From Haloarcula amylovorans (GTDB taxonomy: Archaea > Halobacteriota > Halobacteria > Halobacteriales > Haloarculaceae), in NCBI RefSeq assembly GCF_004681185.1, contig NZ_SRIF01000002.1, positions 1,299,456 to 1,363,455 of the forward strand: a stretch of 64,000 bases of DNA. Reading direction: 5' to 3'. A program made the translations under genes and the position numbers. Below are positions 53,060 to 61,916 of this stretch, piece by piece (positions within the stretch are counted from its first letter, which is position 1; every line of letters begins with the position of its first letter). The notes beneath the pieces are model-generated. The model made no database searches. It was not told where the DNA came from and saw nothing but the letters and a program-made list of their open reading frames with translations.

Positions 53060-54289
53060 ATGCAGTACAACTACAAGTATCGACTCGACCCGCCGGAAGC
53101 CCTCACCGAGACGCTTCTGCATCACGTCGATACTTGTAGACAACTGTACAACCACGTTCTCTCCCTGCTCAACGAGGCAGACGACATTCCTGCCCGCTAC
53201 GAGGTGCAGGGGCGACTTCCCGACCTCAAATCGGGGTGGGACGACCTCGGAGACGTTCACTCGAAAGTTCTTCAGATGGTCGTCAAGCGCGTATATGACA
53301 ACCTCTCCACGCTCAAAGCGCAGAAGGAGAACGGACGTGCCGTGGGGATGCTCAAGTGGAAACCGCCTCGGGAGTATCGGTCACTCACCTACAACCAGTC
53401 CGGCTTCGAACTCAAGAATACGAGTGGTCGGCCTACGTTGTGGTTGAGCAAAATCGGCGAGATTCCGATTCATCTTCACCGAGACATCCCCGAGGACGCG
53501 ACCATCAAACAGGTCACAATCAAGCGAGAACCTACGGGCGAGTGGTACGCCACGTTCGGCATCACCAGAGACGAAGACACGTCCGAGAAACCCGAAACGC
53601 CTGAGAAGGTCGTCGGCATCGACGTGGGGATTCTCAAGTACGCACACGACACCGACGGGTATGCCATCGAGAGTCCCGACTTCAGCGAGGAGCGCGAGCG
53701 ACTCGAACGCGCCCAACGCAACCTTTCTCGGAAGGAATACGGTTCGAACAATTGGGAGGAACAGCGAAAGGTCGTGTCCGAACGCCACGCTGACCTGAAG
53801 CGAAAGCGACGAGATTTCCTTCACAAGTTGTCGAACTACTACGCCACCGAGTACGACCTTCTAGCCGTCGAGGACTTGGACGCGAAAGGACTGGTCGAAC
53901 TCCCCGGCAATTCGCGGAATCGCGCGGGTGCGGCGTGGGGGACGTTCCTGCGGATGCTCGAATACAAGTGCGAACGAGAAGGGACGCACTTCGTCGCGGT
54001 TGACCCGAAGAACACGACGAAGGAGTGCGCCTCCTGCGGGGTCAAGACGGACAAGCCGCTGTGGGTGCGCGAACACTCCTGTCCTGCCTGCGGGTTCGAG
54101 GCGGACAGAGATGCAAATGCGGCGTGGAACATCCTTTCTCGCGGCCTTGAAGACATAGGAGTGGGATACTCCGAATCAACGCCTGTGGAGACTGCGCTCC
54201 CTGTGGACACCTCGGTGTCTGCAAAGCGCGTCGTGGAAACAGGAAGCTCCACCCTCAAAGGGCGAACCGCGTCAGCGGTGAGCGAGTAG
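53060..54289 (+). CDS. tnpB: RNA-guided endonuclease TnpB (IS200/IS605 family)
   Basis: A full-length 409-residue TnpB. RuvC catalytic residues appear as Asp188 in VGIDVGILKYA, Glu271 in LAVEDLDAKG and Asp349/351 in FEADRDANAAWNIL. The zinc finger is CASCG ... CPACG. The N-terminal domain (MQYNYKYRLDPPEAL) is intact. There is no frameshift, so the nuclease is probably active. It would cut DNA matching the guide that follows the element's right end. Codon use is slightly lower in GC than the surrounding genes, as usual for transposons. Confidence 0.92.
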   Translation: MQYNYKYRLDPPEALTETLLHHVDTCRQLYNHVLSLLNEADDIPARYEVQGRLPDLKSGWDDLGDVHSKVLQMVVKRVYDNLSTLKAQKENGRAVGMLKWKPPREYRSLTYNQSGFELKNTSGRPTLWLSKIGEIPIHLHRDIPEDATIKQVTIKREPTGEWYATFGITRDEDTSEKPETPEKVVGIDVGILKYAHDTDGYAIESPDFSEERERLERAQRNLSRKEYGSNNWEEQRKVVSERHADLKRKRRDFLHKLSNYYATEYDLLAVEDLDAKGLVELPGNSRNRAGAAWGTFLRMLEYKCEREGTHFVAVDPKNTTKECASCGVKTDKPLWVREHSCPACGFEADRDANAAWNILSRGLEDIGVGYSESTPVETALPVDTSVSAKRVVETGSSTLKGRTASAVSE

Positions 54290-54296
54290 GGTGGGG
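54247..54296 (+). ncRNA. Putative omega-RNA (reRNA) scaffold at tnpB 3' end
   Basis: Inside and just past the last codons of tnpB an outer stem CTCCACCCT (54247-54255) pairs with AGGGTGGGG (54288-54296), nine pairs with one wobble, and encloses a hairpin ACCGC-GTCA-GCGGT (54266-54279). This is where TnpB omega-RNA scaffolds lie; the guide would be the bases after 54296. Not tested. Confidence 0.5.
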
Positions 54297-54338
54297 TAGT
54301 TCACAGATAGAATACAGGAGAAAGACACGAGCTGTCGG

Positions 54339-54542
54339 TCAGGCGGTGTCTGTCTTAGTGATGTGCGCGTTTTCTAGCCACTCGTCGACGTGATCGTCAC
54401 AGAAGGCCACTTCTTGATCGACGTTACTGTCGTAACATCGGTTGGTCGCATCTTTAGCGCACGATGGATCAAAGCACGGGATCCGTGCACTCCCGTCGTC
54501 TAGCGTGACCGCCTCGTCTTGTACGGTGCTGTTGTTTGCCAT
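54339..54542 (-). CDS. Small Cys-rich, zinc-finger-like protein
   Basis: A 67-residue acidic protein. Possible zinc ligands are CFDPSCAKD, NRCYD and AFCDDHVDEW, a pattern like a B-box or treble-clef finger. It has no other domain. It is preceded on its own strand by an AT-rich TATA-like run at 54605-54613, giving a short leader. The gene lies just behind the TnpB element's right end and is not part of it. Function unknown. Confidence 0.6.
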   Translation of the reverse strand: MANNSTVQDEAVTLDDGSARIPCFDPSCAKDATNRCYDSNVDQEVAFCDDHVDEWLENAHITKTDTA

Positions 54543-54858
54543 CTATCAGTATGCCATCGCTGCTGTCTGGTGATCTGTACTGTGACTCAGATATGGGTGA
54601 CGAGGATATATAATCGTTTGCCGTTACGTGTTATGACTGCTCAGGTTCTATGAGCAATTGCTGTACTGCGCATTCGCGTAAGCGGAGTGAACGCGATCCA
54701 TCGGAACTGAGCGAAGCGAGGTCGCGTGGCGACTCAAGTGCCGAACAGTGGATCCGTGAGGCAAAGCGAGTCTCCGGCCTTTTTCATGAGCGTTTTTCGA
54801 GGAGTGGTGCTCACAGCGCCGCTTTCGGCGGCGCGAGGACACCCGAGAAAGAAAAAAT
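54543..54858. other. Intergenic region with stem-loops, no gene seen
   Basis: No credible gene. It contains the AT-rich run TATATAATC (54607-54613), a stem GAGGTCGC/GCGACTC near 54719-54736, a stem ATTCGCGT/ACGCGAT near 54670-54696 and a strong 7-bp hairpin GCGCCGC/GCGGCGC at 54819-54837 that could terminate the gene ending at 54859. Confidence 0.4.
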
Positions 54859-55059
54859 TCAGGCGAAGGTAACGCCGTTCATCGCCAAGAAGTCACCGGC
54901 GTCTTTAATTTCGACCGGAGAGCCGATAATTCGCACGTGCTCGCCTTCACGGCGAATAGTAACCGTGAATCGGTCTTCGAGTTCTTCGCGGATACCCTCT
55001 AGTGTTCCTACTGGCAACTGAATCTGCGTGCTGTCACGGAACCGGTCAGCACCCGCCAT
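54859..55059 (-). CDS. Small conserved haloarchaeal protein (VNG_1110C-like)
   Basis: A 66-residue protein starting MAGADRFRDSTQIQLPVG and containing RIIGSPVEIKDAGDFLAMNG. The beta-alpha pattern with an IIGSP loop looks KH-like and might bind nucleic acid. I recall a haloarchaeal family named VNG_1110C with this form. ATG 55059 is chosen over 55134, as the family protein starts at this Met. Function unknown. Confidence 0.65.
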   Translation of the reverse strand: MAGADRFRDSTQIQLPVGTLEGIREELEDRFTVTIRREGEHVRIIGSPVEIKDAGDFLAMNGVTFA

Positions 55060-55274
55060 TATCGATTTCTGTTCGCGGAAGTCGTATAGGTGTGTCGAAA
55101 TCTTTAGCGCAGGCGTTCGACGCGTCCGAGTCATTGCTATTGGCTGTTCTCGGCGTAGACGTATTCTCGAACGCGATATTCTGGATTTTACGCGGTGAGG
55201 GAGTCCCGACTGGTCGGCTGCCGTTCGGCGAGGGAAGAAAGTCTTATTCGGCGTGAGAGGCCGACGTACAACTA

Positions 55275-56384
55275 ATGGGGCTTGACGAGGAGATACAGGA
55301 ACTCGAGGAAGAAATCGCCAGTACGCCCTACAACAAGTCCACAGAGGCCCATATCGGCCGATTGAAGTCGAAGCTCGCAGAGAAAAAAGAGAAACTGGAA
55401 CAACAGTCGGGGTCCGGCGGTGGCGGCGGCTACGCCGTCGAAAAGCACGGTGACGCGACCGTCGCGCTGGTTGGATTCCCGAGCGTCGGGAAGTCCACGC
55501 TCTTGAACGCGCTGACGAACGCCGAGTCCGAAACGGGGGCCTACGAGTTCACGACTCTCGATGTCTATCCCGGGATGTTGAAGTACAAAGGGGCAAACAT
55601 CCAGATTCTGGACGTGCCGGGGCTTATCGAAGGGGCGGCCGGCGGTCGCGGTGGCGGGAAGGAAGTGCTGTCGGTCGTCCGTACCGCCGACCTCATCGTC
55701 TTTCTCGTCTCAGTCTTCGAGATCGAGCAGTACGACCGCCTGCGCGAGGAACTGTACAAAAACAAGATTCGTATCGATACCGAGCCGCCACGCGTGACGA
55801 TTCGAAAGAAGGCCAAAGACGGCATCTCCGTCAACAGCTCCGTTGATCTCGACTTGGACGAGGAGACGGTCAAGAGCGTCCTCCGCGAACACGGCTACGT
55901 CAACGCCGACGTCACCGTCGGCGAACAGGTGGACTTAGACCGCCTCATCGACGGCGTGATGGACAACCGCGAGTACGTCCCCTCCATCGTCGCCATCAAC
56001 AAAGCCGACCTCATCGAGCCGGACTACCTCCCCACTGTCGAGGCCGACTTAGAGGAGCGCGATATCGACCCCGAGGAGGCGATTTTCATCAGCGCTGAAG
56101 AGGAGAAAGGTCTCGACGGGCTGACCGAGCGAATCTGGCAGGAACTCGGTCTCATCCGCATCTACATGGACAAGCCGGGGCGAGGCGTCGACAGAGAGGA
56201 ACCACTCATCCTCCGACGAGGCGATACGGTCGACGACGCCTGTGAGAAGTTGGGCGGAAGCTTCGACGAGCGGTTCCGCTTCGCTCGCGTCTCCGGACCG
56301 AGCGCGAAACACGACGAACAGCAGGTCGGCCGCGATCACGAACTGGCCGACGAGGACGTGCTTCGCATCGTCGCTCGGAAGTAA
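55275..56384 (+). CDS. DRG-type Obg-family GTPase with TGS domain
   Basis: A 369-residue GTPase. G1 GFPSVGKSTLL at about residues 68-78, G2 TTLD, G3 LDVPGLIEGA, G4 NKADL and G5 ISAEEEKG. The N-terminal part is a helical domain, and the last 80 residues are a TGS domain (PLILRRGDTVDDACEKLG). DRG proteins associate with ribosomes or tRNA in archaea and eukaryotes. Starts at ATG 55275 after a TATA-like run. Confidence 0.92.
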   Translation: MGLDEEIQELEEEIASTPYNKSTEAHIGRLKSKLAEKKEKLEQQSGSGGGGGYAVEKHGDATVALVGFPSVGKSTLLNALTNAESETGAYEFTTLDVYPGMLKYKGANIQILDVPGLIEGAAGGRGGGKEVLSVVRTADLIVFLVSVFEIEQYDRLREELYKNKIRIDTEPPRVTIRKKAKDGISVNSSVDLDLDEETVKSVLREHGYVNADVTVGEQVDLDRLIDGVMDNREYVPSIVAINKADLIEPDYLPTVEADLEERDIDPEEAIFISAEEEKGLDGLTERIWQELGLIRIYMDKPGRGVDREEPLILRRGDTVDDACEKLGGSFDERFRFARVSGPSAKHDEQQVGRDHELADEDVLRIVARK

Positions 56385-56938
56385 GCGACCGCCACTTTGC
56401 TTTAGCCTTCCCTGTCCAACGTTACTGTCTACCTCCGCTAGTGGGGCGTATTTCGATACGAACGCACCTTGGAAGACGATGACATGCGGTGAGGCTAAAT
56501 GTGAGAGAACCCTCGCGTAGACTGGCCGCTACCGAGCGTCTGTATACATCTCCGATGGCGTATCCGTTTCTAGTCAATTCACAGAGTGGTTCCAAGGTTA
56601 GCGAAACCGGGAGACGGTGCCAACCTTGGACGTGTCGCCAACGGTAGTAGTGCGACTTCAGACATACTTGGCGGTCGAACGACGAGCGCTCGATACCCAA
56701 AAATACCCTCTGTGGCGGATATAACGGGCTTTATCGCCCCTTGTGGACAATTGGATGTCGGCCCATATTCGTGGTCCTGTCGACCCATAGGTATTCTGAC
56801 TGTCAGTCTGTTCCCTATTGGCGGGGCTTCTGTCCAAGGTTGGCCGACGTAAGCGGATTGTGACATCTCTCCTGCGATAGGTGGTTTGCCTCGGTCACTA
56901 TAGGGGCACGAAGCGAGTCACGCACGCACACGAACAAC
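56385..56938. other. Long intergenic region with inverted repeats
   Basis: No gene is convincing: small frames on both strands have poor codon pattern and no recognisable domain. Composition is lower in GC than elsewhere. A perfect 13-bp inverted repeat GCCAACCTTGGAC (56619-56631) and GTCCAAGGTTGGC (56832-56844) brackets about 200 bases, and a third copy of CCAAGGTT lies at 56592-56599. Confidence 0.5.
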
Positions 56939-56947
56939 GACTTTATT
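56939..56947 (+). promoter_or_regulatory. TATA box of the membrane protein gene at 56972
   Basis: ACTTTATTC is centred about 28 bases before the ATG at 56972, indicating a leaderless mRNA. Confidence 0.5.
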
Positions 56948-56971
56948 CCCCCTCCGAATTCGGATATCTGT

Positions 56972-57424
56972 ATGGTCGCTGGCCCTCGTCGTCGCTTTCT
57001 CGCCGTAGTGGTTGCCGGCCTCGTGCCGTGGACTGTCCTCTCTGTCGGCGGCGAGCTGACGATACTGTTCACCTTCGGTCTCTTCACGACGAGTCCGCCA
57101 GAACTGCTCCCGATATACGACTACTTCTTCCGGTTCACTCGGCGGCTCCCACGGTTCATCGAGTCGTGGGGGACGGGCGTCGTGTTGTATCTGTTCGCGC
57201 TCGCCAGCGCGCTCTCGGGGATCGTCTGGCGTGAGGACCCTCGAATAACTGCGCTCTCACTCGTCGGCGCGGCGCTCTCTCAGATAGGGGTCGTTCTCGG
57301 GTTCAACCGCCGCATCGGATACGTCGCTCTTCCCGTCGGAACAGTCGTCCTCCTGGGCGTAGCGTGGTGGTACTACTGGCCCCTGCTCCGGTTCTCGACG
57401 GACGAAGAGTCGGTCTCAGAGTGA
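56972..57424 (+). CDS. Hydrophobic haloarchaeal protein (TIGR04206-like)
   Basis: A 150-residue protein with four membrane helices: FLAVVVAGLVPWTVLSVG, LTILFTFGLFTT, GTGVVLYLFALASALSGIVW and the last pair around VALPVGTVVLLGVAWWYYW. Short acidic C-terminus. I recall it as the unnamed haloarchaeal family TIGR04206; no function is known. ATG 56972 is supported by TATA spacing. Confidence 0.62.
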   Translation: MVAGPRRRFLAVVVAGLVPWTVLSVGGELTILFTFGLFTTSPPELLPIYDYFFRFTRRLPRFIESWGTGVVLYLFALASALSGIVWREDPRITALSLVGAALSQIGVVLGFNRRIGYVALPVGTVVLLGVAWWYYWPLLRFSTDEESVSE

Positions 57425-57479
57425 CCCGTCGCCCGCCGCGGGCGGTACTCTTTTCGCTCGTCCGGCCCACCGTCCGAAC

Positions 57480-58232
57480 ATGCTGACACTCGATCATACG
57501 ATGATGCGCGTCGAAGACCTCGAAGCGTCCATAGAGTGGTATCAGACCTATCTGGACTACGAGGAGAAGAGTCGCTGGGAGGCCGATACGTTCACGAACG
57601 TCTTCCTCGGTCCGGAGGATGTCCACGACGAGGGGGCACTGCTCGAACTGACGTACAATCACGACGGGCGCGCGTACACGATGGGAGATTCGTGGGGTCA
57701 TATCGCCGTCCGCGTCGAGGACGTCTACGACGCCTACGAGGAACTGATGGACGAAGGCGTCGAGGATTACCGCGACCCCGACTCCTGTGGTGGCTCGTAC
57801 GCCTTCGTCACCGACCCCGACGGCCACGAAATCGAGATCGTCGAACGGGACCACGGCGCGAAGTGGTCGCTCGACCACACGATGCTGCGCGTCGAGGACG
57901 CCGACGAGGCTATCGGCTGGTACACCCGCAAACTGGATTACGAGATGTTCCGCCGCTCGGAACACGACAGTTTCGCGCTGTACTTCCTCAAGCCCGAGGG
58001 GGCGGCCGACGAGGCGATGTCGGTCGAACTCACGTACAACTACGACGGTCGGTCCTACGAGATGGGTGACGCATGGGGACACGTCGCCGTCAGCACCGAC
58101 GACCTCCACGAGACGTGGGACGAACTACTGACGCGCGGTGCCGAGGACTACCGCGACCCGGAGAGCTGTGACGACCGCTACGCCTTCACGAAAGACCCCG
58201 ACGGCCACGAGATAGAGATCGTCACCAACTAG
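57480..58232 (+). CDS. Two-domain VOC (glyoxalase-type) metalloprotein
   Basis: A 250-residue duplication. Each half begins LDHTMMRVEDLEASIEWY or LDHTMLRVEDADEAIGWY and contains the GDSWGHIAVRVEDVY / GDAWGHVAVSTDDLH metal-site region and the ending DPDGHEIEIV. A glyoxalase I (lactoylglutathione lyase) role is the usual label, but haloarchaea use bacterial thiols other than glutathione, so the true substrate is open. Internal duplication is evident at the protein level (about 50 percent identity by eye). Confidence 0.87.
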   Translation: MLTLDHTMMRVEDLEASIEWYQTYLDYEEKSRWEADTFTNVFLGPEDVHDEGALLELTYNHDGRAYTMGDSWGHIAVRVEDVYDAYEELMDEGVEDYRDPDSCGGSYAFVTDPDGHEIEIVERDHGAKWSLDHTMLRVEDADEAIGWYTRKLDYEMFRRSEHDSFALYFLKPEGAADEAMSVELTYNYDGRSYEMGDAWGHVAVSTDDLHETWDELLTRGAEDYRDPESCDDRYAFTKDPDGHEIEIVTN

Positions 58233-58577
58233 CGACCACTCTCTCGCCCGGTAGAGCCGGTTTACCCTCGTTCTCTTTTCGGTCGACGATGCTACTTGGC
58301 ACCACGTCTGACGGACGTATGACGAGATTTTGAAATGAACCACAAAGTGCTTATACTGCCACCATATCGCCTGTATCGGCTGAAAACTGGCGTGACATGT
58401 TCTCTCATCCCGCATATCTGACCACAAAACATTTATAATGTCCCGCTTTGGTTAGAAGCGTACCCCTACCCAAGGCGACAGAAGTGAGTACACGGGTTCG
58501 GTCTACGCGTGGTCGTGGTGACTGCGCACCGACCAAGTGGAAAACGGCTGACGCCGCCCGATAGCAACCAACAAACT
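58233..58577 (+). promoter_or_regulatory. Promoter and long leader of the S-layer gene
   Basis: The TATA box TTTATAAT is at 58432-58439; transcription should start at about 58460, leaving a leader of about 118 bases before the ATG at 58578. Long leaders are known for haloarchaeal surface-glycoprotein mRNAs, unlike the leaderless rule elsewhere here. Part of 58260-58420 is AT-rich and has no gene. Confidence 0.55.
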
Positions 58578-60767
58578 ATGACAGATACCAATACAAAAAT
58601 TCGCAGCCTGTTCCTGACAGCGCTGATGGTCTTCTCGGTATTCGCCGGGACCGTCGCGCTCACCGGGGGCGCTGCGGCAGCGAACCTGTCCCCGGGGACT
58701 TTCTACAGCGGTCAGGAAGTTACGGTGGACAACCTGCAGAGTAACACTGACTACCAAGTTCGTACCGTTGACGACGACGACAACGTCGATTCGCTTCGAC
58801 GTGCTGTCTCGACCGACGGCAACGGTGAAGTCACCTTCGAGCTCGACGGCCGCCTGAGCGAGGGCAACTTCGTCCTCGTCGAGGCAGACACGCAGGACGT
58901 CGTTGACCTCGACGGTGACAATACCGCAACCGCGGCCGATGACCAGTTCGAGGTCATCCCGCAGGACCTCACCGCTGAGTTCGACGACGACACGGCCGGC
59001 ACCAGCGGTGACAGTGCCGACGTAGACTACGAAATCAGCTCCGACGTGCGTAACTCCTATAGCGTGAACGTCTCCGCAGAAGGTCTCGACGCTGACGAGC
59101 TCGAGAGCATCTTCGGTGCCTCGAACGTCAACCGGACGTTCGAAGACGACGACACCATCGAAATCGCCGACGCTGAAGGCGACTACACGCTCGACTTCAC
59201 GGACGTCGACACTGGTAACTACACGTTCGAAGTGAACGTGACCGATGCAGACGCGTCCGACGCTGACACCATCGAGGTTGTCAACACGGACGACGAGAAC
59301 GCAGGCTTCGCACAGTCTGTCACCGAAGAGCAGCGCGGTGACGTCGCCGAAGTCACGGTGCAGCTCGAAAACACCGATACTGCGATTGTGCAGATTGGTG
59401 ACGAAGATAACGACGGTTACTACCTCACCACAGAGGTTGAGGACGGTAACGACGACGGCGAAGTCACCGTCGAGTTCAACACCTTCCTCGCTGGCGCTGC
59501 CGCTGGCGATCAGGTCGTCTCCCCTGCTGACGACGACGACAGCGTTGACGCTCTCTCCCAGGGTGGCGACTTCACCGACGTCAGCAACAAAACCGCTGGT
59601 GACGACATCCTCGCAGCTACCGACTACGACATCCTGGCTGCTGCTGGTTCGCAGAGCTCCGACGCCTACAACAGCACGACCGGCACCATCGAGGATGAGC
59701 AGTCCTTCGCGACGCTTTCGCTGACCGAGCGGTCCACCGACGGCCTGCAGGTCTGGACTGCTCCTGAAAGCTCACTCAACAACGACCTCAGCGATGCTGA
59801 CGCCGCTGATGTCTACAGCCTCGTTGAGAGCAACAACCTGACGCAAACCGACACGATCGCTCAGGACGATGTCGCAGTCATCCAGGTCCAGGCCTCCGGT
59901 CTGGAAGGTGCTGTCGAAGCAGACTCCTACGCGAACCTGAGCGGTACTGCCTTCGAACACAAGATCGAGGCTGCCGCAGCGAACCCGAACTCGGACTCTG
60001 CCTCCGCTTCCGTTGCGAGCCTCTCTAGTGATGTCATCTACGACGAAGCGAACGACACGCACTTCGTCGTCATCGACAGTCAGGACATTACTGACGAGTT
60101 CAACCACGATGATGGTGACGAGTACGAAGCCAACTTCACGATGTTGGACGAGACTGACCTCAGCGAAGACGACGTCGAGGTCAACGACACCTTCACCATC
60201 GAGGACCGCGACGCGACGCTGAACAACGACGAGGACATCACGGTCGAAGCTGCTGACGGTCAAGAGGTCTCCGGTACGACGAACGTCGCACCCGGTACGG
60301 AACTGACCATCCGGATGCGCAGTACGACGTCCGGCAGTCCGTTCCTCGTCCAGCCGTCGACCTACGTCGGTGCAAACGGTAGCTACACGGCTACCGCGGA
60401 CTTCAGCGACTACAGCCCCGGTGCGAACTTCACCGCACAGACCAAGCTCAGCGGTGACAACCTCGGCGACGAGGTTGACGGCTCCATCGTTGAGCAGGTC
60501 AACGACTCGGACAACGGTACCGCCACGCCGACCCCCGGTACTGAGACCGAGACGGCCGGTGGCCCGACCGAGACCGAGACCGGCGCATCGCCGACCGACA
60601 GTGGCACCATGACCGACAGTGGTACCATGACCGACAGCGAGTCGCCGACTGACGGCACTGGTGGCACCGAAGCGACGACCGAAGGTGACGGCCCCGGCTT
60701 CACGGCCATCATCGCTCTCGTCGCACTCGTCGCCGCTGCGCTGCTCGCAGTCCGCCGCGACAACTAA
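58578..60767 (+). CDS. csg: S-layer (cell-surface) glycoprotein with PGF-type C-terminus
   Basis: A 729-residue exported protein. Residues 1-34 are a Sec signal (MTDTNTKIRSLFLTALMVFS ... GGAAA). The body is Asp/Thr/Asn-rich with about fifteen N-glycosylation sequons (NVS, NRT, NYT, NVT, NKT, NLT, NFT and others). Residues about 650-700 are a Thr/Pro/Ser stalk (with the repeat DSGTMT) for O-glycosylation, followed by PGF, a hydrophobic helix (AIIALVALVAAALLAV) and RRDN, the signal for archaeosortase processing. It forms the cell wall. The archaeosortase gene follows directly. Confidence 0.93.
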   Translation: MTDTNTKIRSLFLTALMVFSVFAGTVALTGGAAAANLSPGTFYSGQEVTVDNLQSNTDYQVRTVDDDDNVDSLRRAVSTDGNGEVTFELDGRLSEGNFVLVEADTQDVVDLDGDNTATAADDQFEVIPQDLTAEFDDDTAGTSGDSADVDYEISSDVRNSYSVNVSAEGLDADELESIFGASNVNRTFEDDDTIEIADAEGDYTLDFTDVDTGNYTFEVNVTDADASDADTIEVVNTDDENAGFAQSVTEEQRGDVAEVTVQLENTDTAIVQIGDEDNDGYYLTTEVEDGNDDGEVTVEFNTFLAGAAAGDQVVSPADDDDSVDALSQGGDFTDVSNKTAGDDILAATDYDILAAAGSQSSDAYNSTTGTIEDEQSFATLSLTERSTDGLQVWTAPESSLNNDLSDADAADVYSLVESNNLTQTDTIAQDDVAVIQVQASGLEGAVEADSYANLSGTAFEHKIEAAAANPNSDSASASVASLSSDVIYDEANDTHFVVIDSQDITDEFNHDDGDEYEANFTMLDETDLSEDDVEVNDTFTIEDRDATLNNDEDITVEAADGQEVSGTTNVAPGTELTIRMRSTTSGSPFLVQPSTYVGANGSYTATADFSDYSPGANFTAQTKLSGDNLGDEVDGSIVEQVNDSDNGTATPTPGTETETAGGPTETETGASPTDSGTMTDSGTMTDSESPTDGTGGTEATTEGDGPGFTAIIALVALVAAALLAVRRDN

Positions 60768-60911
60768 CTAACGGGAACGTCCCGTCCCTGACTTTCACCC
60801 TTTCTTTGGCGCGCTACTCCGGTAGCGACGGCACTATCGCGAATGGGTTTTGCCCACACACGTCGGCACAACGACAAAGCATATAGGCCGGATTAGCCAA
60901 CGTGGACACGA

Positions 60912-61916
60912 ATGAGGCCTCCGCTCTTGCAGTCCACCGTGACCTTCGGCGGGCTGTCGTTCGACCCGCTCGTGTGGTCCGAACCGCTGATGTGGCTGGT
61001 GCTGTCGGCATTTCTCGGCAGCGCCGTGCTTATCCGGTACGACGAGGCGTGGGCGCGTCGCGTCGCCGTCTCCGGCTGGGGACTGTTCGCCCTATTCTGG
61101 CTGGTACTCATCCCGCACTTTACGCTGACGCAGAAGAGTTTCATCGAGGGCATCGGAAGCCTCGCGGCAGTTCCGCTCTCGCTGTACGCGGGGTATCTCC
61201 TCTGGAACGGCCGTGACTCACTGTTCGCGCTGACGCGTGCCATCGGCGTGATGGGCATCGTCTATGTTCCTTTCCTCACCATCGGGCCGCTCAGACAGTG
61301 GTTGGTCGAGGTTGTCACCGACCAGACGGCATTTCTGATGTCCCTGACGGGCGTCGACCCGCTGGTCGTCGACGGCTACTCACACAACGGCATCGAAATC
61401 GCGACGAAGCAGTACCCCTACGAGAGCACGTTCTGGTTCGATCACGAGGGCGGCCCGATCACGTACAACATCCTGCTCGCGTGTACGGGGATGGGAAGTA
61501 TCTCCATCTTCGCGGGCGGGATTCTCGCGGTGTCCGCGCCGTGGCGGCGAAAACTGCGCGCACTGGCGCTGACTGTCTCGCTCATCTACGTCTTGAACCT
61601 GTTTCGGAACGTCTTCATCGCGGTCATGTTCGGCCAGCAGCGGATGCAGTGGTTCGAGGGGACTATCATGTCGCTGTTCGGTCTGAGCGACCCGCGGATG
61701 GTGTCGTACTACCTCGCCGACCGAATGCTGGCGCAGTTCGGCTCGGTCGTCGCGCTCGTCGTTATAACGTGGTTCCTCGTCCGCGAGCTACCGGAGATAA
61801 CCGTCCTCGTCGAGGACCTGCTGTACCTCATCACCGGATCGGAGTACGACCTATCGAGTGCGTTCGACATCGAGCGGGAGACTAATGAGACAGTGACCCG
61901 GCCGAGCGACGACTAA
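60912..61916 (+). CDS. artA: Archaeosortase A
   Basis: A 334-residue polytopic membrane protein. The catalytic Cys is in LACTGMGSISIF at about residue 194 and the essential Arg in LNLFRNVFIAV about 40 residues later; eight or so membrane helices are seen. It removes the PGF-CTERM tail and links the S-layer protein to lipid. Its neighbour is the csg gene, with a TATA-like sequence (CATATAGG) about 30 bases upstream of the ATG. Its end overlaps dph5 by 4 bases, tail to tail. Confidence 0.92.
   Translation: MRPPLLQSTVTFGGLSFDPLVWSEPLMWLVLSAFLGSAVLIRYDEAWARRVAVSGWGLFALFWLVLIPHFTLTQKSFIEGIGSLAAVPLSLYAGYLLWNGRDSLFALTRAIGVMGIVYVPFLTIGPLRQWLVEVVTDQTAFLMSLTGVDPLVVDGYSHNGIEIATKQYPYESTFWFDHEGGPITYNILLACTGMGSISIFAGGILAVSAPWRRKLRALALTVSLIYVLNLFRNVFIAVMFGQQRMQWFEGTIMSLFGLSDPRMVSYYLADRMLAQFGSVVALVVITWFLVRELPEITVLVEDLLYLITGSEYDLSSAFDIERETNETVTRPSDD

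Larger units (their letters stand above)
52870..54330 (+). mobile_element. IS1341-type (TnpB-only) insertion element
   Basis: The unit comprises the DUF2080-like gene and tnpB with no TnpA transposase, so it cannot move by itself without help from a TnpA elsewhere. The right end probably lies at about 54296, where a stem-loop structure closes; the left boundary is approximate. No target duplication is expected for IS200/IS605-type elements, and none is seen. Confidence 0.6.

Noticed and set aside
56422..56866. Small frames on both strands in the gap after the DRG gene
   Set aside because: Codon pattern and composition do not match neighbours and no domain or promoter supports them.
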